A DNA stretch of 16,834 bases from CAYMJK01 sp043101635. Its GTDB lineage: Bacteria; Planctomycetota; Phycisphaerae; Phycisphaerales; UBA1924. The position numbers and the translations under genes are program-made. The first letter of the stretch is position 1; each line of letters begins with the position of its first letter. Below, one piece after another: positions 1-5,521 of the stretch. A model generated the notes under the pieces. The model did not search any database, had not been told where the DNA came from, and saw nothing but the letters and a program-made list of their open reading frames with translations. The stretch covers positions 1 through 16,834 of the forward strand of contig JBICIE010000024.1 of assembly GCA_043101635.1 (NCBI GenBank). The letters run 5' to 3'.

Positions 1-1
1 C

Positions 2-109
2 CGGCTTGACACACTGATCGAGGGCGCCGGCGTCATCCGCGTGATCCCGGCGCCCGGCGCATCAGCCCTCGGTCTGCTGGGTCTGCTCGCGCTGCGCCGG
101 CGCCGATAG
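2..109 (+). CDS. C-terminal fragment of a PEP-CTERM-like sorted surface protein
   Basis: An open frame enters from the left edge and ends at TAG 107-109. The last 35 residues end in a proline-containing motif (VIPAPGA), a short hydrophobic stretch (about ALGLLGLLAL) and four arginines. This is the three-part layout of PEP-CTERM-type sorting tails, with PAPG in place of the Pro-Glu-Pro core, a variant I recall as common in Phycisphaerae. In such families the tail is recognised by an exosortase/archaeosortase-like enzyme and the protein is exported. No exosortase gene is in the window and the ectodomain lies outside it, so the function of the body is unknown. Confidence 0.75.
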   Translation, partial: RLDTLIEGAGVIRVIPAPGASALGLLGLLALRRRR

Positions 110-128
110 GCGTCGCCGGCCGCCGGCC

Positions 129-134
129 TAATCT
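129..134 (+). promoter_or_regulatory. -10-like hexamer TAATCT before the SDR gene
   Basis: TAATCT ends 5 nt before ATG 140 in an otherwise GC-rich gap. The spacing would place the transcript start at or within a base of the start codon. No -35-like hexamer is visible, and no Shine-Dalgarno sequence precedes the ATG. It is one of several similarly placed hexamers in this window. Confidence 0.5.
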
Positions 135-139
135 CCGCC

Positions 140-925
140 ATGGACATGAGCCTCAAGGGCCGCCGGGCCGTCGTCTGTGGATCCACGCAGGGCATCGGGC
201 GGGCGGCCGCGATCGAACTGGCCGAACTCGGCGCCACCGTGACGCTGCTGGCTCGCGATGAGGGCGCCCTGCGGTCCGCCGCGGCAGAACTTCCCGCGCC
301 CCAGCAGCAGCGACACGGCTTCGAGATCGCCGATTTCGCAGAGCCGGAGCAGGTGCGGGCGGCCGCGGAGCGGATTGCGCGCGCAGGAGCGGTCCACATC
401 CTTGTGAATAACACCGGCGGGCCGCCCGGGGGCCCGATCACGGACGCCGATCCCGCAGCCTTCGAGCGCGGCTTCCGCATGCACATCATCAACAACCAGC
501 TCCTGGCCCAGGCGCTGATCCCCGGCATGAAGGAGGCCGGCTTCGGGCGCATCATCAACATCATCAGCACATCCGTGAAGGCGCCGATCCCTGGGCTGGG
601 CGTCAGCAACACCATCCGCGGCGCTGTAGCGAGCTGGGCGAAGACCCTTGCCGGCGAACTGGCGCCCTTCGGCATCACCGTGAACAACGTGCTGCCCGGC
701 TTTACCGATACCGCGCGGCTCGCGTCGCTGTTCGAGGCGCGGGCGCAGCGCAGCGGATCGACGGCGGATGACGAGCGCGAGCAGATGCGGGCGTCCATCC
801 CTGCCGGGCGCATCGGCCGGCCCGAGGAGATCGCCGCCGCCATTGCCTTTCTCGCCAGCCCGGCCGCCAGCTACATCAACGGGATCAACCTGCCGGTTGA
901 TGGCGGACGCCTGCCGACGCTCTGA
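140..925 (+). CDS. Atypical short-chain dehydrogenase/reductase (SDR)
   Basis: A 261-aa Rossmann-fold protein of normal classical-SDR length. Visible family features are the glycine motif GSTQGIG (residues 14-20), NNTGG (90-94), the serine region IISTS (141-145) and the C-terminal LPVDGG segment. The catalytic YxxxK is not present. The aligned residues read Ser156-Asn-Thr-Ile-Arg160, so both Tyr and Lys are replaced. Some FabG/beta-ketoacyl-reductase-like SDR subgroups are known to lack a perfect tetrad. Either an altered mechanism or a non-catalytic role is possible. It precedes a 2-aminomuconic-semialdehyde-type dehydrogenase on the same strand, which suggests, but does not show, a role in the same catabolic route. 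ATG 140 follows a TAATCT box and has no Shine-Dalgarno sequence. The substrate is unknown. Confidence 0.88.
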   Translation: MDMSLKGRRAVVCGSTQGIGRAAAIELAELGATVTLLARDEGALRSAAAELPAPQQQRHGFEIADFAEPEQVRAAAERIARAGAVHILVNNTGGPPGGPITDADPAAFERGFRMHIINNQLLAQALIPGMKEAGFGRIINIISTSVKAPIPGLGVSNTIRGAVASWAKTLAGELAPFGITVNNVLPGFTDTARLASLFEARAQRSGSTADDEREQMRASIPAGRIGRPEEIAAAIAFLASPAASYINGINLPVDGGRLPTL

Positions 926-934
926 GACGATCAT

Positions 935-962
935 CACCACAGAGGCACAGAGGGCACAGAGC
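935..962 (+). repeat. Repeat A, copy 1 (9-nt period)
   Basis: About three imperfect 9-nt units of the type CACAGAGGC follow each other 10 bp after the SDR stop codon. The copy starts with TCACCACAGAG. It is inverted relative to copy 2 (1051-1074). The two share TCACCACAGAGGCACAGAG perfectly and could pair into a long stem in the transcript or act as terminal inverted repeats of a short element of about 140 bp. Confidence 0.85.
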
Positions 963-978
963 GAAGAATGCTGGGGCT

Positions 979-993
979 GTGGCTCCACGCCAC
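979..993 (+). other. Small hairpin inside the A1-A2 spacer
   Basis: GTGGC (979-983) and GCCAC (989-993) are perfectly complementary around a 5-nt loop. The rest of the spacer between repeat copies A1 and A2 holds no credible gene. There is no U-tract, so this is not a standard intrinsic terminator. Confidence 0.35.
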
Positions 994-1050
994 ACCGCGG
1001 CCGAGCTTCCGCGCCCATTGGAACACCCTCCACACAGGCTCCCCCTCCGT

Positions 1051-1074
1051 GTTCTCTGTGCCTCTGTGGTGAAA
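1051..1074 (-). repeat. Repeat A, copy 2 (inverted relative to copy 1)
   Basis: On the plus strand this reads as the reverse complement of copy 1 (CTCTGTGCCTCTGTGGTGA). It lies just upstream of the TACAGT box and start codon of the aldehyde dehydrogenase gene. Only two full 9-nt units match the family, so it is shorter than copies 1, 3 and 4. Confidence 0.85.
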
Positions 1075-1084
1075 CGAGATCGTC

Positions 1085-1090
1085 TACAGT
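1085..1090 (+). promoter_or_regulatory. -10-like hexamer TACAGT before the aldehyde dehydrogenase gene
   Basis: TACAGT ends exactly 6 nt before ATG 1097, so a transcript starting 7 nt after the hexamer would begin at the start codon. There is no Shine-Dalgarno sequence in front of the ATG. It suggests the dehydrogenase has its own promoter rather than depending only on read-through from the SDR gene. Confidence 0.55.
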
Positions 1091-1096
1091 CACCGA

Positions 1097-2590
1097 ATGC
1101 AGCGCGCACTCAACCTCATCGGCGGCAAGCTCATCGAGCCGGCATCCGGCGCCTGGCTGGACAATGTCGATCCCGCCACGGGCGAGGTCATCGGCCAGGT
1201 TGCCGACTCGAGCAGCGCCGATGTCGAGCGCGCTGCCGCGGCCGCCGCGGGCGAGGGCGCCGTGTGGATGCAGCTCAGCTGCGCCGAGCGGTCGCGGCTG
1301 CTGCTCGATCTGGCCAGCGCCATCGAGGGCAGGCTCGAGGACTTCGCCCGGGCGGAGTCCATCGACAGCGGCAAGCCCATCAGCGCGGCCCGCGCGATCG
1401 ACATCCCGCGCGCCGTTGCCAACTTCCGCTACTTCGCAACCGCCATCCTGCACACCGAGAGCCAGCTCCACGAGACCGAGGCCGCCGGTACGCCGCACGG
1501 GCCAGCCCGCGCCATCAACTACACGCTGCGCCGGCCGCGCGGGGTGGCCGGCTGCATCAGCCCGTGGAACCTGCCGCTGTACCTGCTGACGTGGAAGATC
1601 GCCCCGGCGCTGGCCTGCGGCTGCCCGGTGGTTGCCAAGCCGAGCGAACTGACCCCCACCACCGCCTTCATGCTCGCCGAGCTGTCGCGGGAGGTGCTGC
1701 CGCCGGGCGCGCTCAACATCATCCACGGCCGCGGCGACACCGCGGGCGCCGCGATCGTCCAGCACCCGGACATTCCCACCATCACGTTCACCGGGTCGAC
1801 CAAGGTCGGCAGGTGGATCGGCAGCGCAGCGGGCGGGATGCTCAAACGGGTGAGCCTGGAACTCGGCGGCAAGAACCCGTTCATCGTCTTCGCCGATGCG
1901 CCCGGCGAACAGCCCGGCGCGGAGCGGCGGCTCACACTGGAGGAGACGATCCGGGCCGGGTTTTCGAACCAGGGCCAGATCTGTCTGTGCGGCTCGCGGC
2001 TGCTGGTGGAGCGCAGCGTGTTCGATGATTTCATCGATCGACTCGCGGAGCGGGCCCGGGCTCGCACGATCGGCGACCCGCTCGATGAAGCCACCGAGCA
2101 TGGCGCGCTGGTCAGCCGCGATCATCTCGCGAAGGTCGATTCCTACGTGCAGCAGGCCCGCTCACTCGGCGGAACCGTCATCTGCGGCGGCGCGCCCATC
2201 GATCCCGACGCCCTCCCCAAGCGCATCCGAGCCGGCGCCTTCTACCCCCCCACCATCATCACCGGCCTGCCGAACGACTGCCCGCCCATCCAGGAGGAGA
2301 TCTTCGGCCCGGTCATCACGGCACAGCCCTTCGACAGCGAGGATGAAGCCGTGCAGCTCGCGAACTCGACACCGTACGGCCTGGCCGCCACCCTGTGGAC
2401 GCAGAACCTCAGCCGGGCCCACCGCATGGCCGACCGATTGGAAGCCGGCATCATCTGGATCAACTGCTGGATGCTCCGCGACCTGCGGACGCCCTTCGGC
2501 GGCGTCAAGCAATCCGGCGTCGGCCGCGAAGGCGGGCTGGAGGCGATTCGGTTCTTTACGGAGCCGAAGAATGTCTGCGTCCGCATCTGA
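1097..2590 (+). CDS. 2-aminomuconic semialdehyde / 2-hydroxymuconic semialdehyde-type dehydrogenase
   Basis: A 497-aa NAD(P)-dependent aldehyde dehydrogenase. The ISPWNLPLYLLTWKIAPA and VAKPSELTPTTA segments, FTGSTKVG, LELGGKNP (general base Glu255) and FSNQGQICLCGSR (catalytic Cys296) match the ALDH8A1/2-aminomuconic-semialdehyde branch closely as I recall it, including the Cys-Leu-Cys active-site signature. About seven extra residues lie between the Glu and Cys motifs (near GEQPGAERR). This family oxidises 2-aminomuconate-6-semialdehyde to 2-aminomuconate, or the hydroxy analogue, in the cytoplasm during 3-hydroxyanthranilate, 2-aminophenol or catechol degradation. A RidA-family 2-aminomuconate-deaminase-like gene lies about 590 bp downstream, which favours the amino substrate. 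ATG 1097 was chosen because it follows TACAGT by 6 nt and begins the conserved N-terminus. Choice between amino and hydroxy substrate is inference. Confidence 0.93.
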   Translation: MQRALNLIGGKLIEPASGAWLDNVDPATGEVIGQVADSSSADVERAAAAAAGEGAVWMQLSCAERSRLLLDLASAIEGRLEDFARAESIDSGKPISAARAIDIPRAVANFRYFATAILHTESQLHETEAAGTPHGPARAINYTLRRPRGVAGCISPWNLPLYLLTWKIAPALACGCPVVAKPSELTPTTAFMLAELSREVLPPGALNIIHGRGDTAGAAIVQHPDIPTITFTGSTKVGRWIGSAAGGMLKRVSLELGGKNPFIVFADAPGEQPGAERRLTLEETIRAGFSNQGQICLCGSRLLVERSVFDDFIDRLAERARARTIGDPLDEATEHGALVSRDHLAKVDSYVQQARSLGGTVICGGAPIDPDALPKRIRAGAFYPPTIITGLPNDCPPIQEEIFGPVITAQPFDSEDEAVQLANSTPYGLAATLWTQNLSRAHRMADRLEAGIIWINCWMLRDLRTPFGGVKQSGVGREGGLEAIRFFTEPKNVCVRI

Positions 2591-2612
2591 CGCTTGCTCT
2601 GCCGAAGAGATC

Positions 2613-2642
2613 GACCACAGAGGCACAGAGGGCACAGAGAGG
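2613..2642 (+). repeat. Repeat A, copy 3 (left side of the zinc-ribbon gene)
   Basis: Three 9-nt units starting ACCACAGAGG lie 22 bp after the dehydrogenase stop. The purine-rich right end runs into GAGGGGAG, which serves as the apparent Shine-Dalgarno sequence for GTG 2654. An inverted copy (3119-3152) lies on the other side of that gene. Confidence 0.88.
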
Positions 2643-2646
2643 GGAG
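2641..2646 (+). promoter_or_regulatory. Shine-Dalgarno GGGGAG contributed by the repeat
   Basis: GGGGAG ends 7 nt before GTG 2654. It fixes the start of the zinc-ribbon gene inside a longer open frame that would otherwise translate the repeat itself. The site overlaps the right end of repeat A copy 3. Confidence 0.6.
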
Positions 2647-2653
2647 AACTAGT

Positions 2654-3064
2654 GTGGGCGAGAAGCGCCGCAAGAAGCAAGTGACCGACTTCGAGATTCC
2701 GCCGAACCGCGAGTGTCAGCCACTCACCGAGTACATCTACAGCCACTACTCATCGCTGCTGCGCAAGGAGGAGTTGGCTGCGCAGGGGATCCTCTGGTGT
2801 CTGGAGCAAATGGGTGTGTCCGAGACGTTCGCCGAGCATTTCGGAAAGAAGCTCGCCCGGGCCCGGGCCGAGTATCCCGACCTCTGGCGCCGCATCGAAG
2901 ACCAGGGGATCGGCAAGGTCATGGACGCCGCGGCGCAGCGGGCCCTGCGGGAACACGGCGACAAGATCTTCCTCAACCGCTGCGCCCGCTGCAGCGCCCT
3001 CTGTCGCACACCGCTCGCCCGCCAGTGCCTTGAGTGCGGCCACGACTGGCATCAGGCGCCCTAA
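2654..3064 (+). CDS. Small zinc-ribbon protein of unknown function
   Basis: A 136-aa hydrophilic protein I do not recognise. The N-terminus is basic (VGEKRRKKQ), the middle is probably helical, and the C-terminus has two CxxC knuckles, CARC and CLEC, with an additional Cys in SALC between them and a His after the last pair. This looks like a zinc ribbon. The open frame extends upstream to ATG 2594, but those 20 residues only translate repeat A copy 3. GTG 2654 with GGGGAG seven bases upstream is therefore preferred. The gene is bracketed by inverted copies of repeat A, so it could be an inserted cassette. It interrupts an otherwise logical dehydrogenase-deaminase pair. No membrane segment or signal peptide is seen. 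A nucleic-acid-binding role is possible but unproven. Confidence 0.7.
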   Translation: MGEKRRKKQVTDFEIPPNRECQPLTEYIYSHYSSLLRKEELAAQGILWCLEQMGVSETFAEHFGKKLARARAEYPDLWRRIEDQGIGKVMDAAAQRALREHGDKIFLNRCARCSALCRTPLARQCLECGHDWHQAP

Positions 3065-3118
3065 ACGACGTACCGCGTCACTTGCCGGCCCGATCTCTGC
3101 CTATCAATGGGTACCCTG

Positions 3119-3152
3119 CCTCTCTCTGTGCCCTCTGTGACTCTGTGGTGAG
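3119..3152 (-). repeat. Repeat A, copy 4 (right side of the zinc-ribbon gene)
   Basis: This is the reverse complement of copy 3 with few mismatches (one visible change gives GAGTCACAG in place of GAGGCACAG). It lies 55 bp after the zinc-ribbon stop and 27 bp before the RidA-family start. Copies 3 and 4 form inverted flanks of about 30 bp around a segment of about 540 bp. Confidence 0.88.
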
Positions 3153-3179
3153 AACTCCTCTTCCCGCGGCGAGATACCC

Positions 3180-3596
3180 ATGACCAGCGACGCACGATCC
3201 AGCAGCCGCGCCCCCGAGCCCGTCGGCCTCTACCCGCACGCGCGGCGCATCGGCAACCTGCTGTTTCTCTCCGGCGTGGGGCCGCGCCGGCGCGGCTCGA
3301 AGGAGATCCCGGGCGTCACGCTCGATGGGGAGGGGAACGTGGTCGCCTATGACATCGAGGCCCAGTGCCGGAGCTGCTTCGACAACGTGCGGGCCGTGCT
3401 CGAGGATGCCGGGAGCAGCTGGGACCGCCTCGTGGATGTGACCGTGTTCCTGACGGACATGAAGCGCGACTTCGCGGCGTACAACAAGGTGTACGCGGAA
3501 TACTTCAAGGATGTCCAGCCGACGCGCACGACCATCGAGGTCGGCGCCCTGCCGACGCCGATCGCCGTCGAAGTCAAGGCGATCGCGAGCGTGTGA
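3180..3596 (+). CDS. RidA-family protein, probable 2-aminomuconate deaminase
   Basis: A 138-aa cytoplasmic protein of the YjgF/YER057c/UK114 family at typical length. LLFLSGVGPRR (28-37), the YDIEAQCRSCFDNVRAVLEDAG region (57-78), PTRTTIEV (114-121, with Arg116 at the substrate-carboxylate-binding position of RidA enzymes) and VEVKAIA near the end are visible. The N-terminal GLYPHARRIGN and the EIPG segment resemble 2-aminomuconate deaminases of 2-aminophenol and 3-hydroxyanthranilate pathways more than general RidA. That enzyme hydrolyses 2-aminomuconate to 4-oxalocrotonate and ammonia, the step directly after the dehydrogenase encoded upstream. The alternative is a generic enamine/imine deaminase. 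ATG 3180 has no strong Shine-Dalgarno sequence. The stop codon overlaps the start of repeat B. Confidence 0.85.
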   Translation: MTSDARSSSRAPEPVGLYPHARRIGNLLFLSGVGPRRRGSKEIPGVTLDGEGNVVAYDIEAQCRSCFDNVRAVLEDAGSSWDRLVDVTVFLTDMKRDFAAYNKVYAEYFKDVQPTRTTIEVGALPTPIAVEVKAIASV

Positions 3597-3628
3597 AAGC
3601 GAAGAGCGAACAGCGAAAAGCGAACAGA
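3595..3628 (+). repeat. Repeat B, copy 1 (7-nt period)
   Basis: Four heptamers of the form GCGAANA (GCGAAGA, GCGAACA, GCGAAAA, GCGAACA) follow a GAAA that includes the last two bases of the RidA-family stop codon. An inverted copy lies 38 bp away at 3667-3699. Together they could form an imperfect stem of about 30 bp between convergent genes and might act as a bidirectional transcription end. Confidence 0.88.
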
Positions 3629-3663
3629 CGGAGCAACTGACCCCGGCGCCCGCTGCGAGGCTT

Positions 3664-5019
3664 TCATGTTCGCTTTTCGCTTTTCGCTGTTCGCTTTCCC
3701 GCCCACTGCCGCTCAACCCGGCGCGCTGCGCACACCCCGGCGACCTCGTTGACGGGCAGGATCAGCAGCAGCCCGATGATGAAGAACGAGCCGAGCAGGA
3801 GCAGCGAGGCGAGATCGCCGAACAGTTTCGCGACCGCCCCGAAACTCAGCACGCCGAGCGCGCCGGCGAGCTTGTACACGAAGCCCCACAGCCCGAAGAA
3901 CTCCGCCCGCTTCTGGCGCGGCGTGAAGCGCCCCACCATCGACCGGCTCGCGGTGCCGATGCCCCCCAGCCCGAAGCCGAGCCCGTTGCCCACCACCCAC
4001 AGCGGCCACTGCGGCCCCTGGGATGGCCAGATGAGCTTGATCGCGATCAGCCCGGCGCAGCTCAGGATCCACACGCCGAGGTAGATCATCACCGTCGCCT
4101 TGGCGCCGATGCGGTCCTGGAAGGTCATGGTCAATGCCGCGGCAATCCCCGCGGTGATGGTGATCTGCGCCACGAAGACCACGAGCTGGACCTTCTCGAA
4201 GCCGTAGCCGGCGGCGATGATGGAGGCGAAGCCGATGATCACCTGCACGCCGAAGCCGTAGATGAAGAAGGCGAGCAGGAACTTGGCAAGCTGGCGGTAC
4301 CGGCTGGCCTGCCGGACCGTGTCGGCCAGCCGGCCGAAGCTCTGGCGCAGCAGCCCGTCGCTGCGATCAGCGACCGGATCATCATCGCGCAGAATGAGCG
4401 TCGCGGGGATCATGAAGATGAGGAACCACAGACCCGCGAAGATGAAGAACGGCCGCCATGCAGCGGTATCCTCGCGTCCGAACAGCAGCATCCCGCCCAT
4501 CGCGGCGATCAGCAGCAGCAGCGCACCGACGTAGCCCATCATCCAGCCGATGGCGCTGATGCGCCCGATCGTGCGCGAGGTCGAGACATCGGGCAGAAAG
4601 GACGCCAGGAAGTTCTCGCCGATCTGGTAGCAGATGTTCGCCGGCATGTACAGCGCTGCCGCCAGCGCGATGGCGCCGGCCCCGACCAGCCCCAGCCCGC
4701 ACGTCAGGCACGCGCACAGCACGCCCGTGAAGACCAGGATCTGCTTGCGCCACCCGCGCAGGTCGCCGATAGCCCCGACCACCGGCGAGAGGACCACGAC
4801 CAGCAGCAGGCTCCCCCCATGGATCAGCGACCACGCCAGCTTGCCGGCGCCGGTATCGCCCTCGGCATCCGGCCCGACCACGACGAACTCCACGTACCGG
4901 CTGAACAGCAGCGTGATGATCAGCAGCGTGAACGACTGGTTCGCCAGGTCGTACATGCCCCACGCCCACACCTCCCTGGGGTTGGGCAGGTCGCGAAATG
5001 GGTTCAGTCGCCTGAGCAT
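3664..5019 (-). CDS. MFS transporter, UMF1/Atg22-like
   Basis: A 451-aa integral inner-membrane protein with about 12 hydrophobic segments. The N-terminal WAWGMYDLANQSF is the characteristic opening of the UMF1 / vacuole-effluxer-Atg22-like MFS family (usually YDWANSAF). A cytoplasmic loop with ILRDDDPVADRSDG separates the halves. Transport substrates of bacterial members are poorly known. In yeast, Atg22 is linked to amino-acid efflux. The convergent neighbour is a catabolic RidA-family gene. ATG 5019 follows a TACACT box by 11 nt, giving a very short leader. The last 11 residues (GKRTAKSEKRT) are translated from repeat B, which also supplies the context of the stop codon. The original C-terminus was therefore probably altered by repeat insertion. 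Confidence 0.87.
   Translation of the reverse strand: MLRRLNPFRDLPNPREVWAWGMYDLANQSFTLLIITLLFSRYVEFVVVGPDAEGDTGAGKLAWSLIHGGSLLLVVVLSPVVGAIGDLRGWRKQILVFTGVLCACLTCGLGLVGAGAIALAAALYMPANICYQIGENFLASFLPDVSTSRTIGRISAIGWMMGYVGALLLLIAAMGGMLLFGREDTAAWRPFFIFAGLWFLIFMIPATLILRDDDPVADRSDGLLRQSFGRLADTVRQASRYRQLAKFLLAFFIYGFGVQVIIGFASIIAAGYGFEKVQLVVFVAQITITAGIAAALTMTFQDRIGAKATVMIYLGVWILSCAGLIAIKLIWPSQGPQWPLWVVGNGLGFGLGGIGTASRSMVGRFTPRQKRAEFFGLWGFVYKLAGALGVLSFGAVAKLFGDLASLLLLGSFFIIGLLLILPVNEVAGVCAARRVERQWAGKRTAKSEKRT
3667..3699 (-). repeat. Repeat B, copy 2 (inverted; encodes the MFS C-terminus)
   Basis: On the minus strand this reads GGAAAGCGAACAGCGAAAAG followed by two more GCGAANA-type units, then directly TGA. 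It is the inverted partner of copy 1. It lies fully inside the reading frame of the transporter, so repeat and coding sequence overlap by 33 bp. Confidence 0.88.
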
Positions 5020-5030
5020 GCGTGGCCGCC

Positions 5031-5036
5031 AGTGTA
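5031..5036 (-). promoter_or_regulatory. -10-like hexamer TACACT before the MFS gene
   Basis: On the minus strand TACACT stands 11 nt before ATG 5019. A start 7 nt downstream would leave a leader of about 5 nt. No convincing -35 element is seen. Confidence 0.45.
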
Positions 5037-5086
5037 GCGAACCGGGCCGCGCTGCCGGGCCGGCCCGCCCGCGGGAACAATGCGCT

Positions 5087-5518
5087 ATGGGAATCCTCGA
5101 TCGCCTTCGCAGCGCCTTCGGCCGCAGCCCGCTGATCGGACGCCGCTACGAGTACCCGGCCCCCGGGCTTGCCGGACCTGCCGCGATGTTCGCCCAGGCC
5201 ATCGCCGACCTCTGGGCCGACGGGTCCGAGGACATCTGGCTCACGATCGAGACCATCCCGGACGCCGGCGAGGATGTCCGGGTGGTCCAGGTCGCTGGCA
5301 GACATCTCAATACGCTCGTCGACGAGATCGACATCCAGACGGTGCTGACGTCCGCCGGCCACGGCGCCCTGGCGGGCAAGGTGCGCCGCCAGGCCGATGC
5401 GCTGTACGAACTGGGGACAGATGATCCGGAGGAGTTCGCGGCGGCGATCGACGCGGTCTTCGTGCGTCACTACGGGCTGCGCCCCGGCTATCCGGTGCGC
5501 GCCGTCGTCGACTGCTGA
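5087..5518 (+). CDS. Conserved-looking hypothetical protein, 143 aa
   Basis: I do not recognise this protein. It starts MGILDRLRSAFGRSP, a short amphipathic helix typical of small cytosolic or membrane-peripheral proteins. It continues with acidic helical stretches (MFAQAIADLWADGSEDIWLT and LGTDDPEEFAAAIDAVFVRHYGLRPG) and has no signal peptide or membrane segment. The longer open frame upstream to 4634 is antisense to the transporter and is rejected. ATG 5087 is chosen because GGGA at 5073-5076 lies 10 nt before it and because the frame shows normal codon bias from there. It is divergent from the MFS gene (67-bp gap) and convergent with the hydrolase gene (3-bp gap). No function is proposed. 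Confidence 0.7.
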   Translation: MGILDRLRSAFGRSPLIGRRYEYPAPGLAGPAAMFAQAIADLWADGSEDIWLTIETIPDAGEDVRVVQVAGRHLNTLVDEIDIQTVLTSAGHGALAGKVRRQADALYELGTDDPEEFAAAIDAVFVRHYGLRPGYPVRAVVDC

Positions 5519-5521
5519 GCT

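Noticed and set aside
128..2125. 665-codon minus-strand open frame across the SDR and dehydrogenase genes
   Set aside because: It is antisense to two well-recognised families. The product is Arg/Gly/Asp/Ala-rich with no motif and runs through repeat A. Long antisense frames are expected in GC-rich DNA.
935..3152. Repeat A as a CRISPR array
   Set aside because: Spacing is irregular, copies alternate in orientation, and each copy is itself a 9-nt tandem. No cas gene is present.
935..3699. A complete insertion sequence or transposon
   Set aside because: No transposase, integrase or recombinase reading frame lies in or near the repeats, and no target-site duplication can be identified by eye.
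3511..5037. 508-codon plus-strand open frame over the transporter
   Set aside because: It is antisense to the clear MFS protein. Its His/Gln/Asp-rich composition is typical of an antisense shadow, and it translates repeat B.
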